A DNA stretch of 64,000 nt. It comes from Sweltsa coloradensis (lineage: Eukaryota; Arthropoda; Insecta; Plecoptera; Chloroperlidae). Numbering within the stretch: the first letter of the stretch is position 1; every line of letters begins with the position of its first letter. Below, one piece after another: positions 43,190-53,182 of this stretch. A program made the position numbers and the translations under genes. Where the stretch lies: assembly GCA_024449915.1 (NCBI GenBank), contig JAMZAV010002225.1, forward strand, positions 45,377 through 109,376, given 5' to 3'. The notes beneath the pieces are model-generated. The model ran no database searches. It saw nothing but the letters and a program-made list of their open reading frames with translations, and was not told where the DNA came from.

Positions 43190-43600
43190 CCCAAAACGAT
43201 GGTGAAAAAATCCCCAAAGGGACGGCTATGCTAAGTATGAGGGAGTATCTTACTCCCAAACTAGGGGCGAGCTCTGGCAACGTGTCGGGGACCTTTCCCC
43301 TTCCCTTGCGACCCCCCGGCGAGACAACATGACACTACAACGATGACAAAGACGATGACGACGCGACGGAGAAACCCCCCTTCTCCCCTTACCCTGGCTT
43401 GTTCCTGACCGGCATGGGCCCCTCTCCCACCCCCCTTAGGCTAGGTGGTGCATATGACTAACTTGACCGCGTCCCTTAACCAAATAAACAAAAACAAACA
43501 TTAAGTAGCGAGTAAAGAGAATTTTAAGAATAAGATTAATACCCACCTGTAACAAAGAGCGAACTCTGGCGGTCGTCGTCGTGGACCTCTACACCTATAC
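43190..43600 (+). mobile_element. Degraded SINE-S1
   Basis: gagggagtatcttactcccaaactaggggcgagctctggc ... cttgacc gcgtcccttaaccaaataaac, with numerous single-base losses. 43,505-43,600 includes a short S1 body scrap (gcgaactctggcggtcgtcgtcg). Confidence 0.65.
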
Positions 43601-44388
43601 CAGCTGCGACTTGATTTTAATCTAGTTCCCGTTCCAGATTCAAGAGTGGATTCAAGCAACATTTGTTGGATTTGAGACAGGAATCTTGGAATGTGGTATA
43701 AAATAACAATTTGCGTAGTGTCGCCCCACTGACTAAAAAAGTTCCTCCTCCTGCCTCTTGTCACTCACGTAAGAGGAGGGGGTATTGTCCAGAATTCGAA
43801 TAGGCTACACACCCCTTATTTACAAAATCTCTTAACCAGAGAAAAGGTTGCTCCAAGATGTGACACATGTGGAGTACTTTTTAACAGTACATCATATGCT
43901 AGCCGAATGTACAACACATAAAGCCTTGCACACGCAATTTAATCTCTCCTAATTATGAAGAACTTCTTTCATATGATAACGGCGATACACTTTCTATATT
44001 TTTCATTCAAAGTAATTAAGTTAACAAAAGTTAATTCACATAAAACAAACAAAATTATATTTTGTATTCAATAAATAACATCTTTTGTTATAGTAGTTCC
44101 AAAGCAAGTAAGCAGATGCTGACGTCACCGGCGGGTGGACTGCAGCCAATCAGAAGTCCCCGATTTAAAATAGTGATCGCTTATTGGCTCGCCGAAACCG
44201 CGCGCATCTGCTTCCTTGCTTTGGAGCAACTATTACTATCTACACTTAAACTTCTTTTCTTTTTTATACTTGGTAAATAATTGATCGTCAAACTCACCGG
44301 TGCACACTCATTTTTTTACTTACATTATCTTAGGCGGCGAAATTTCAACTAACCGGTTGAAGTTTCCTAGTTTCTCCCGTCGTCGTGA
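43601..44388 (+). mobile_element. LINE-A 3' end interrupted by a MITE
   Basis: Starts agctgcgacttgattttaatctagttcccg and encodes degraded versions of the C-terminal domain (CDTCGVLFNSTSYASRMYN in a shifting frame). The 3' region is split at 44,090 by a 142-bp MITE, then resumes ttactatctacac and ends aggcggcgaaatttcaactaaccggttgaag ... gtcgtcg. Confidence 0.75.
44091..44232. mobile_element. MITE, 142 bp, TTA target duplication (PIF/Harbinger-like)
   Basis: TTA at 44,088-44,090 and 44,233-44,235 flank inverted ends TAGTAGTTCCAAAGC and GCTTTGGAGCAACTA; inside, AAGCAGATGC faces GCATCTGCTT. A 3-bp TTA/TAA duplication is typical of PIF/Harbinger elements. Inserted into the LINE-A 3' region, so younger than it. 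Confidence 0.7.
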
Positions 44389-44554
44389 GTTATTATATAT
44401 TACATATTATAATATTTTATGTTTTCCGGCATTGCACCTGATTTTAGTCAAGAACGACGCGAAACATGCGACCAAGACTTCGCACTTTGCTGCATTGTAT
44501 GCAGATTAAATGTCCAGCACCGCAGCGATAATAAATAATGACATCGGGAGTGTA
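44389..44554. other. Unassigned spacer
   Basis: No motif recognised. Confidence 0.3.
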
Positions 44555-44975
44555 AAGTGGCAACACCACGTTGTTGAGTTGCGCAAGAGATGCATGTTGA
44601 TAATCAATCTATTGAAAGTTCTCTGTAATACATCGTGGGGAGGGGAGCAGACAGGACTTGCATGTTGAGAATCTATGGACCCCTTTGTTTGCTTCAAGAT
44701 GGACTACGGATGTTTCGTTTACTCTTCAGCGCGTGACACAACCCTCAAACTTCTCGATTCTATCCACCAATGTGGTCTTCATCTTGCTCTTGGTCCTCTT
44801 CGAACAGGTCCAGAAGTCTGAGAGAAGTCTGCTGAGACACGTGTGTTTTCCGTGGCAGATCGGCAAAACATGTTAGTGGGTACTTAATCCGAAATTTGTC
44901 AGACATTTTGATAACAAACCGATGGCAACACTGCCAACGGGACTGAGATGTAATTTTTTGGTTGTTTTTAATAAT
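44555..44975 (+). pseudogene. LINE-A RT thumb fragment
   Basis: WQHHVVELRKRCMLIINLLK, VLCNTSWG, a shift, FVCFKMDYGCFVYSSARDTT and LKLLDSIHQCGLHLALGPLR, closely matching 9,405-9,720. Stops and frameshifts near 44,650 and 44,820. Neither RNase H nor tail follows; S1 sequence begins near 45,000. Confidence 0.75.
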
Positions 44976-45322
44976 TGTGCAGGGCCTATAAAACAAATTT
45001 CAAGAAAAAGACTAATGAAAAAAACGATGATGAATACGACATGAGAAACATCTGTATTTCCTCCCACTATACCCGTGACTAGTTTTGACCATGGGACTTT
45101 CCTACCCATATCCCCTAGGCTAGAGTGGCGCATTTTTACCGTTCAATTTACGCGCCATTAAATGAAATAAAGTAAAACCGTTTTCATGCGTTTTGAGAAT
45201 TCCAAAAAAACTTTTAAAAAAATGTAAAACATAACAACTCAAATGTATTTAATTACAATATTATAGGCGGTGCAATATGTTCTAAACAGTTAAAGCGCCC
45301 TTGTTTCTCATGTCGTCGTTGG
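44976..45322 (+). repeat. SINE-S1 3' part and LINE-A tail
   Basis: S1 from about 45,000 (gaaaaagactaatg) to TGGCGCatttttaccgttcaatttacGCGCCA (45,126-45,155), where the outer stem is intact although the loop has diverged. LINE-A end ggcggtgcaatatgttctaaacagttaaagcgccc at 45,266-45,300. Confidence 0.65.
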
Positions 45323-45984
45323 CCTAGAGCATGGTTTTGCTAATCGTACAAGGCGATTCGAGAGAAAAGTCCACCTTGCAAACATCAGCTAGCAAGAGGG
45401 GAGTATATTACTCCCCGAATCTAGAGGCGAACTCTGGCGATCGTCGTCGGGGAACATTCCCTTCCCCTTGACAACCTCCCCGACGACGAAGAAAATGACA
45501 ACACGGACGATGACACAGACGAGGACGACGACGACGTGGGGGAACCACCAACACGTGCCCTCCCCGTACCCTCCCTTTCCCTCTGTCCTTTGCCTGAGCC
45601 CGGCCTGATTTCGCCACAGACCACAGGCCCCCCCGACCCGACCCCGGCCATGATACCGCCCCGACTCTTGCCCCCGGCAACCTACTCCCATTCCCTCCCC
45701 TTGATTGTGGCTGGTTCTGACCAGCACAAGCCTGTCCACCCCGCGTCTTCCCACGTCACCCCTTACGTTCCACCCCTTTGGAAAATATATAGTTATAAAC
45801 TAACTAATAAACTACATTATCACAGGAGGCGCAATATGACGTAACGGTTGACGCGCCCTTAAACCTAATAAACAACAACAATCCTTACGTAGTCCGGAGT
45901 AGAATTGGCCCAGAGCATAGCTCTGCTAATAGTAAAAGGCGACTCAAGAGAAAAAGTCCACCTCGCAAACATTAACTACTAATA
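45323..45984 (+). mobile_element. SINE-S2 (nearly full length) plus SINE head
   Basis: S2 from gcctagagcatggttttgctaatcg (first part of the head missing) to cggttgacgcgcccttaaacctaataaac. It shows the best central hairpin of the window: GGGGAGTA-TAT-TACTCCCC at 45,398-45,416. A head-only fragment follows at 45,893-45,980. Confidence 0.8.
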
Positions 45985-46715
45985 ATGGTTGAATATTGTC
46001 AAGTTGAGAGGTTGATTAGCCCTTGGTATAGATGTTATTTACCAAAGTAACTATTGTTTTGGCGAAAGCAGCTGTTGTTTGTTACATAGACTAATCTTCC
46101 CAACAGTGACCGAAATCGATAGGTATTTAATGGGGTGGTTTTCTAGGACATGTATAGGGAGGATCATCACAAACAAGAACACAATCTCAACAAAAAGAAG
46201 GAGCACTTGTATTTAACCACAATCATCCTAATTAGCCTGTTGGTTAAGCTTATGCATTTCACCTGATTGAACGTGAGTTCGTACCCCCATGTAGTGAGTG
46301 ACTTGACCTATAGTAATGAAACCATGTCTTACTTTAAGTCCCCCCCCCCTCTGGTTTGGTCCTGGAACAGCCGTGACTCAGTCTCGGACGTGGGAGTGCA
46401 GATGTTTTACCTTCTTCTGACTTCTTGCCTCTTGATCGGCTAACCCATTCGATACTCGATGTTTCCAATGCACTGCTAACTAACTACTCTTCTTCCCAAC
46501 AATTCTTTGTCAGAACACCATTGTACTTACTCTCGAAGACGACTGGTTCGTCCCCGACTCCACTGGGCTTACGCCTCCTCAGTCACCGAGTTGATTCAAA
46601 GTCCAAAATTAATTAGCAGTAATTGCAGTGTCGATATGCAAAGTCAGCACTATGTCGCCACTAAGTTCCCCGAGACAGAGCCCGTGCGAGTCTATTATAG
46701 CTCATGTCACAATGC
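45985..46715 (+). other. Low-repeat sequence with a tRNA-like SINE head
   Basis: TAGCCTGTTGGTTAAG (46,233-46,248) resembles a pol III A box and GAGTTCGTACC (46,275-46,285) a B box, 40 bases apart, as in a tRNA-derived SINE. No tail or target duplication could be fixed. The rest is the least repetitive stretch of this part, without recognised genes. Confidence 0.4.
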
Positions 46716-46955
46716 TTAGACCTGCAATTCAAATACACCCGGTATTGCCACAAATAACAATAAAGTGACAAATAATCCACCTGTCAGCAACACACGTACG
46801 CCATACATGCGCGCAATGGTCATTGCAGCAACAAGCATGACCTCCTTATACTTGTGACATCGTAATGCAATCACTGTCTTGTCACAAGCAATAATCAATG
46901 AAATTATACCAGTAACAAGGGTAGAAACTACCCCAAACATGACATTATTATTCCC
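46716..46955 (-). CDS. Hypothetical membrane-spanning open frame (possible exon)
   Basis: About 78 codons, open, ending GVFELQV-stop. Two hydrophobic stretches: MFGVVSTLVTGIISLIIA (near the start) and VLLTGGLFVTLLLFVAIPG (near the end), joined by a short basic segment, CHKYKEVML. The frame's first ATG lies in SINE-S1 sequence to the right, so the native start, if any, is the Met of NNNVMFG or an upstream exon. The sequence is outside recognised repeats and not low-complexity. I do not recognise the family. It could be a chance frame. Confidence 0.3.
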   Translation of the reverse strand, partial: GNNNVMFGVVSTLVTGIISLIIACDKTVIALRCHKYKEVMLVAAMTIARMYGVRVLLTGGLFVTLLLFVAIPGVFELQV

Positions 46956-47450
46956 GAAACTAGAGGCAAGCTCTGGCAATCGGCATCGGGGACACCTCCC
47001 ACCTAATCGGTTGACGCGTCCTTAAATCCAAATAATACAACAAAAAAAGTTTTACTATTTCAATCACCACCATCAATTTCTTCTATTAAACTCATTTCAT
47101 TTACATTCAATATCACAGGTGACGCAATATGACCAAACCGGTGGAAGCGCCCTAGTTTCTCCCGTCAGTTTGTTCTTCGATTTCTCCCGTAAGCTAGTTC
47201 TCCCCCGTCTGGGCCCGGGGTAGAATTGGCCCAGAGCATGGCTCTGCTAATCGTAAAAGGCGATTCAAGAGAAAAAGTCCGCCTCGCAAACAACAGCTAG
47301 TATGAAGGGTAGTATTTTACTCCCCGAAAATAGAGCCGAGCTCTGGCAATCGTCGTCGGGGACACATTTCTTTCCCTTAAAGACCTCCCTGGCGACTATG
47401 CCATTGGCACATCGAACGATGACAAAGACGATAACGCCAACGGCGACAAA
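46956..47450 (+). mobile_element. SINE-S1 fragments and a LINE-A tail
   Basis: S1 middle deleted to tail at 46,956-47,035 (the join gacacctcccacctaatcggttgacgcg skips most of the element). LINE-A end at 47,115-47,165 (aggtgacgcaatatgaccaaaccggtggaagcgccc). S1 head and body from 47,205 to about 47,440, without tail. Confidence 0.65.
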
Positions 47451-48204
47451 CTTTCTAAAATCCTTAACAAAGTATTTTTTCATATAAGTCCCCAATTCCA
47501 AACTAATGTTTAGGTTGGGGGGAGCGTTAGATTTATTTACTGAGTATATTTTATCTTTCTTGGCTGATGGTTAGCCAGACCTGACACAACTTTTAAGACT
47601 TCTCTTCATCTGACAACACTTCCATATCCTGCTGTGTTTTACAAAATATCTCCATTTCTTCCAATCTTCCCTCCATCTTCCCAATTCTACTTTCTACCAA
47701 GACACAACTCTCTCTCTTCTTTGCTGTGTTTAATTTGTTAAATCCACCTATTTCTTGGACTATTAACTTTTCTCTTATTCTATGCTAACCTTACAAACTT
47801 TCTTCTTGGTATATGCTAAAACTTTCCATTTTTTCATGATTGTGTTTAAACTTAAAACCATTTCAGACGCTCTTTCAATATGCCACCTCTTACTTTAAAC
47901 ACCCAGTTCCTTCCTTTTTGCACTACTTTTCATTTTGGGGGGGAGAGTAGGGGTTATAACTATGGTTACCCCTAGTGACCAAACCGTGACGGTTTACAGT
48001 GGAAATCAAAAGTCAATACATAAAGGAACCCAAAACCCCCCTCAGAACTTCCGCCCGGGGCCCCATCCTCCCTAAAGCGTAGGAGCGGGGGAGGGAAGAG
48101 TTACAGGCGTCTCAAGGTCTAACATGTTGACTTTTAATACTTAACCGAGAGAGAGAAAATGCATTGTTGTCTTATTTAACCTTTTAAATGACGGCTAATA
48201 GGAA
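47451..48204. other. Unassigned sequence with a short coiled-coil-like frame on the minus strand
   Basis: Minus strand 47,790-47,602 is open for about 60 codons and includes KKRESCVLVESRIGKMEGRL and EEMEIFCKTQQDMEVLSDEE, ending KS-stop; heptad-like spacing suggests a coiled coil, as in LINE ORF1 or a structural protein. There is no start codon and no neighbour to support it. Confidence 0.3.
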
Positions 48205-48962
48205 GATGACAAAGACGATGACGACGACGACGTGAAAAACCACCATTCCTCCCCTTACCCTTGGTTGATTCTGACCATCATGGGCCCCGCCGCCCCATAT
48301 CCTCTAGGCAACAGTGGCGCATCATGACCTAACGGTTAACACGACCTTTATCCTGGTAAACCGCACCAAAAGTTTAGTTCATTAACCAAACATGATGATT
48401 TCTTAATCAAACTCATAAGTTCACATTAAAAACTTTAGGTTTTTTGTTATCGCTATATCACCTACTTCTTTTCTTTTCTTTTCTTTTTTTTCTTTTCTAA
48501 ATTTAGAAATCAATATGAAAACAAATATATGATCTACCCGGTTGGTGCGCCCTGGTTTCTTTCGTTGTCGTTGCATCTTGTTTGGTTGACGCGTCCTTAA
48601 TCCAAATAAACAAAACAAAGAAGAGAACAAGAAATTGTTAACAACCTTTGTGGCAAGTTTCCCGTCTTCATAATTTATCTTGCCGTTTGCTGCGTTGTAT
48701 ACTCCCGTCTGAGCCCGGGATCATTTTGACCAGTGCATGGCTATGCTATTCGTTAATACAACCGAAAGGCGAGGAAAGAGAAAAAATAATTTCGCAAACA
48801 CGAACGATGAAAAAGACGATGACGACCACGACGTGAGAACGGTTGACGCGCCCTTTAACTTAATGAATACAATCCCACCCATTATCCATGGCTGGTTTTG
48901 TCCAGCACGGGTCTTTCCTCCCCAAATCCCCTAGGCTAGAGTGGTGCATTATGACCTAACGT
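48205..48962 (+). mobile_element. SINE-S1 fragments
   Basis: S1 3' part 48,205-48,350; a tail/LINE scrap near 48,535-48,605 (accc ggttggtgcgccctggtttctttcg); a diverged head (cccgtctgagcccgggatcattttgacc) and body 48,702-48,850; and a second S1 3' half (48,850-48,960, with GCTGG-ttttgt-CCAGC) which reappears after the next S1. Confidence 0.6.
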
Positions 48963-49440
48963 CCCCGTCTGGGCCCGGGGTAAATAGACCCAGAGCATGG
49001 CTCTGCTAATCGTAAAAGGCGATTCAAGAGAAAAAGTCCACCTCGCAAACATCAGCTAGAAAGAGCGAAGTATCTTACTCCCCGAAACTAGAGGCGAGCT
49101 CTGGCAATCGTCGTCGGGGACATTGTCCCCTTCCCTTGACGACCCCCCGGCGACGATGACAATGACACAACGAACGATGACAAAGACGATGACGACCGCG
49201 ACGTGAGAAACCCCCCTTCCTCCCCTTTCCCGTGGCTGGTTCTGACCAGCATGGGCCCCTTCTCCCCACACCCTCCTTAGACTAGAGTGGTGCATTATGA
49301 CCTAACGGTTAACGCGTCCTTTAACTTAATGAATACAATCCCACCCATTATCCATGGCTGGTTTTGTCCAGCACGGGTCTTTCCTCCCCAAATCCCCTAG
49401 ACTACAGTGGTGGATTATGACCTAACGGTAGACGCGCCCT
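48963..49440 (+). mobile_element. SINE-S1 full length flanked by a 110-bp direct repeat
   Basis: S1 from ccccgtctgggcccgggg to gacctaacggttaacgcgtcc (49,319). The sequence tttaacttaatgaatacaatcccaccc ... ccctag-ct-cagtggtg that precedes it (48,852-48,955) then repeats at 49,320-49,430. Confidence 0.8.
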
Positions 49441-49910
49441 AACATTTGATGAATCTATCAAGTCGATAGTGTAAACCACGAATTATATCTTGCAACACAG
49501 AAGGATTTCAGTATCTACAGGATTGTAACATCCCCTGTCTGGGCCGGTAATTGAATGGGCCCAGAGCATGGCTCTGCTAATCGTAAAAGGCGATTCAAGA
49601 GAAGTCCACCTCGCAAACATCAGCTAGTATGAAGGGAGGTATTTTACTCCCCGAAAATAGAGGCGAGCTCTGGCAATCGTCGTCGGGGAGGTCGTCAAGG
49701 GAAGGGGGCGACCCGACGACGATGACAACGACACAATGAACTACGACAAAGACGATGAAGACTGCGACGTGAGAAACCCCCCTTCCTCCCCTTACCCGTG
49801 GCTGGTTCTGACCAGCATAGGCCCCTACTCCCCACCCCCTTAGGTAGAGTGGTGCATTATGACCTAACGGTTAACGCGTCCTTAATCATAATAAACCAAA
49901 CCAAACAAAA
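49441..49910 (+). mobile_element. SINE-S1 with an inverted loop segment
   Basis: 49,441-49,532 unassigned. S1 spans 49,533-49,910. Between the arms GTCGTCGGGG (49,679-49,688) and GACCCGACGAC, the usual gcccccttcccttgacgacct is present in reverse complement (aggtcgtcaagggaagggggc, 49,689-49,709); everything on either side is in normal orientation. Confidence 0.85.
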
Positions 49911-50354
49911 ATCTTACACTTAGAAACACTCACACAATTAACTCATCTCATCAACTTTCATTATCACAGGAGGCGCTATATGACCTATCCCGTTGAAGCG
50001 CCCTAGTTTCTCACAGCATATCCCCTAGGCTAGAGTGGTGCATTATAACCTAACAATTGATGCGTCCTTAATCCAAATAAACGAAACAAAAAATGTTAAA
50101 ATTAGAAAACGTAACCGGTTGAAGCGCCCTAGTTTCTCACGTCGTGGATATGTTGGCAGGATGAGTTTTACCCCATTTAAGAAGGATTGTGCATTGGAGA
50201 GGGGAATTTAGACGGTAGAGTGGGGGAGGAAGGACGGTGGAGTGAGGTGTAGGTGAGGGGGGGGGAGGGATAGGAACGTTCTTGTAACTATTTTGGAGGC
50301 ATGCATCTATGGGTTCAGAAACTGTGTGAGGTGAGGAAGAAATGATTGTTTACG
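49911..50354 (+). repeat. LINE-A tails, SINE-S1 tail and unassigned G-rich sequence
   Basis: LINE-A end aggaggcgctatatgacctatcccgttgaagcgccc (49,968-50,003), S1 tail (50,020-50,090), second LINE-A end (taaccggttgaagcgccc, 50,112-50,130). 50,150-50,340 is G-rich with no assignment. Confidence 0.6.
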
Positions 50355-50745
50355 TCCCCGTCTGGGCCCGGGGAAGTATTGGCTTAGAGCATGGCTCTGC
50401 AACAAGAAACAAGGCGATTCAAGAGAAAAAGTCCACCTCGCAAACATCAGCTAGAAAGAGCGGAATATCTTACTCCCCGAAACTAGAGGCGAGCTCTGGC
50501 AATTGTCGTCGGGAACCTTGCCCCCTTTTCTTGACGACCCCCCGGCGACGATGACAATGACACAACGAACGATGACAAAGACGATGACGACCGCGACGTG
50601 AGAAACCCCCCCCCCCCCCCTTACCCGTGGCTGGTTCTGACCAGCATGGGCCTTTCCTCCCCCCCCCCCCTTAGGCTAGAGTGGTGCATTATGACCTAAC
50701 GGTTGACGCGTCCTTAATCCAAATAAACAAAAATAAACAAACAGA
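50355..50745 (+). mobile_element. SINE-S1, full length
   Basis: From ccccgtctgggcccggggaag to atccaaataaac. The tRNA-like head has an altered middle (gctctgcaacaagaaacaaggcgatt). Confidence 0.85.
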
Positions 50746-51067
50746 CCAGAATGCGCCCCTCTTCCCCATATCCCCAAGGCTAGAGCGGCGCATAATGACC
50801 TAAACGGTTGTTGCGCCCTAGTTTCTCACGTCGTCGTCGTCAAATAAACCATAACATTAATATTTCATACTTTTGTTCGTAAACTTCAAGGCAATATAAA
50901 CATCAAACACACCATATAATCTCATAACATTAACTTTCCATGTCACTGGCGCCGCAATATGACCAAATTGGTTGAAGCGTCCTAGTTTCTCACGTCGTCG
51001 TCACAGGTTCCTATTGCCCCAACCGACTACAAGTGGTGCAAAACAAGATTCTGCATGTATCTCTTTC
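50746..51067 (+). repeat. Segment duplicated from 1.6-1.9 kb
   Basis: S1 tail with gcgcccctcttccccatatcccc (50,752), LINE-A-like tail (gcgccgcaatatgaccaaattggttgaagcg, 50,949) and the caaccgactacaagtggtgcaaaac flank follow the order of 1,590-1,911. Confidence 0.7.
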
Positions 51068-51418
51068 CTCGCTCCCACTGTCTGGGCCCGGGGTAGAATT
51101 GGCCCACAGCACGGATGTGCTAATCGTACAAGGCGATTCAAAAGTAAAAGTCCAGCTCACAAACATCAGCTAGTAAGAGGGGCGTATATTACTCCCAGAG
51201 ATCTAGAGGCGAGCTCTGGCAATCGTCTTCGGGAACCTTTCTCGCCCCCCTCCAACCCCCTTCCAGTGACGAACCCTCGCCGACGATGACGACAATGACA
51301 CCAAGAACAATGAAAAAGACAATGACGACTGCGACGTGAGAACCCCCTTTTTCCTCCCCATAGCTGTGGCTGGTTCTTCCCAGCATAGGCCCTTCCTCCC
51401 CTTATCCCCTAAGCTAGA
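51068..51418 (+). mobile_element. SINE-S1, 3' end replaced by another SINE
   Basis: Head cactgtctgggcccggggtag; the D/anticodon-like stem is changed to AGCAC-gga-tGTGCT, keeping complementarity. Stops at cccctaagctagaga, where the next S1 starts. Confidence 0.8.
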
Positions 51419-51795
51419 GACCCCGTCTGGGCCCGGGGTAGAATTGGCCCAGAGCATGGCTCTCTGCTATTCGTAAAAGGCGATTCAAGAGAAAAAGTCC
51501 ACCTCGCAAACATCAGCTAGGAAGAGCGGAGTATCTTACTCCCAGAAACTAGAGGCGAGCTCTGGCAATCGTCGTCGGGGACCTTGTCCCCTTCCCTTGA
51601 CGACCCCCCGGCGACGATGACAATGACACAACGAACGATGACAAAGACGATGACGACCGCGACGTGAGAAACCCCCCTTCCTCCCCTTACTCGTGGCTGG
51701 TTCTGACCAGCATGGGCCCCTCCTCCCCCCCCCCCTTAGGCTAGAGTGGTGCATTATGACCTAACGGTTTAACGCGTCCTTAAATAAAAAAAACT
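51419..51795 (+). mobile_element. SINE-S1, full length
   Basis: From ccccgtctgggcccgggg to cggtttaacgcgtccttaaataaa. Starts at the same point of a preceding S1 as the copy at 16,677. Confidence 0.85.
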
Positions 51796-52282
51796 ACTTT
51801 CATTCACAGGCGGCGCAATATGACCTAACCGGTTGAAGCGCCCTAGTTTCTCACGTCGTCGTCGTCTTCGCGCTATTGCCCTTTATTTTTTTATTTGAGC
51901 GTCGTTTTATGTTACACATCAATCTTAGAAAATAAGTAGTACAATATTTTTACGGCTGCAAATTGCAGATACATATACATATCCACCTCGCAAACATCAG
52001 CTAGTAAGCAGGGAGTACTCCCCGAACCTAGAGGCGAGCTCTGGCAGTCGTCGTCGGGGACCTTGCCCCCTTTCCCCTTGACGACCCCCCGGCGACGATG
52101 ACAATGAAACAACGAACGATGACAAAGACGATGACGACCGCGACGTGAGAAACCCCCTTCCCCCCCCCCCCCCCCCCAGGCTAGAGTGGTGCATTATGAC
52201 CTTACGGTTGACGCGTCCTAAATCCAAATAAAAGAAAAAATGACGATGAACGGTAAACATCATTTGTAAATATTCGTACAGT
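51796..52282 (+). repeat. LINE-A tail and SINE-S1 body/tail
   Basis: LINE-A end ggcggcgcaatatgacctaaccggttgaagcgccc (51,808-51,845). 51,880-51,980 unassigned. S1 5'-truncated from tccacctcgcaaacatcag (51,983) to aaatccaaataaaag (52,235). Confidence 0.7.
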
Positions 52283-52525
52283 TTAATAAATGAGGCTCCC
52301 GCCCGGCTTCTTGCCCCCGTCCTCCTTCCCCCATGACCTCCCCTTGCTTGTGGCTGGTTCTAAACAGTATTTCCCAGTCCGCCCCGCGTCTCCCCGCGAA
52401 GCCCTTACATCTCTCCCCTTTGAAATAAATATATATAGTTATAAACTTACTATAAATAAACTATGTTATTACAGAAGGCGTAACATGACCTAACGGTTTG
52501 ACGCGCCCTTAAACCAAATGCACCT
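52283..52525 (+). mobile_element. SINE-S2, 5'-truncated
   Basis: Begins aggctcccgcccggcttcttgcc and ends cagaaggcgtaacatgacctaacggtttgacgcgccc. The GCTGGTTCTGACC hairpin is mutated (gctggttctaaacag). Confidence 0.75.
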
Positions 52526-52839
52526 AATAGTTGTAATTAACAGTTGCAAATTCTATTTTGACAAGATTATCAATGATGTAGTTAAGGAGCAGTGATGTCT
52601 ATGAATTAATAATGCGGTAACACAGATAATAGAGTACACTTTGTGGCGATAATGTAGAAGGGTACAAATGCTTGGGCCATCTATAAGATCTCATTACTTT
52701 TGAGTGTGAATGTTTGGCTGTATTTTTACAAGTTTTTGTATGCGTTGGATCTCGTTACTTATTCAAGTTCATTTGCAAATTAATTTTTGTTAAGATAGAA
52801 TAAAATTAATAAATTAGTATTATTTGCAATAGAAATATC
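52526..52839. other. Unassigned sequence
   Basis: About 310 bases outside recognised repeats, AT-rich, no open frame or motif that I can support. Confidence 0.4.
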
Positions 52840-53182
52840 AGCTGGCTCTGCTAATCGTAAAGGCGATTCAAGAGTAAAAGTCCACCTCGCAAACATCAGC
52901 TAGTAAAGCGGAGTATCTTACTCCCCAAACTAGAGGCGAGCTCTGGCAATCGTCGTCTGGGACTTTGCCCCCTTCCCTTGACGACCCCCCGGCGACGATG
53001 ACAATGACACAACGAACGATGACAAAAGACGATGACGACCGCGACGTGAGAAACCCCCCCTTCCTCCCCTTACCCGTGGCTGGTTCTGACCAGCATGGGC
53101 TCCTCCTCCCCACCCCCCTTAGGCTAGAGTGGTGCATTATGACCTAACGGTTGACGCGTCCTAATCCAAATAACCAAAAACC
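52840..53182 (+). mobile_element. SINE-S1, head partly missing
   Basis: Starts tggctctgctaatcgtaaaggcgatt and ends ctaatccaaataacc; body clean. Confidence 0.85.

Noticed and set aside
45383..45440. Hammerhead ribozyme (ctagcaaga - hairpin - CGAA-C layout in S1/S2)
   Set aside because: A stem followed by GAAAC resembles the hammerhead core, but the CTGATGA box is missing, and CTAG on the two sides pair with each other, which does not fit the hammerhead topology.
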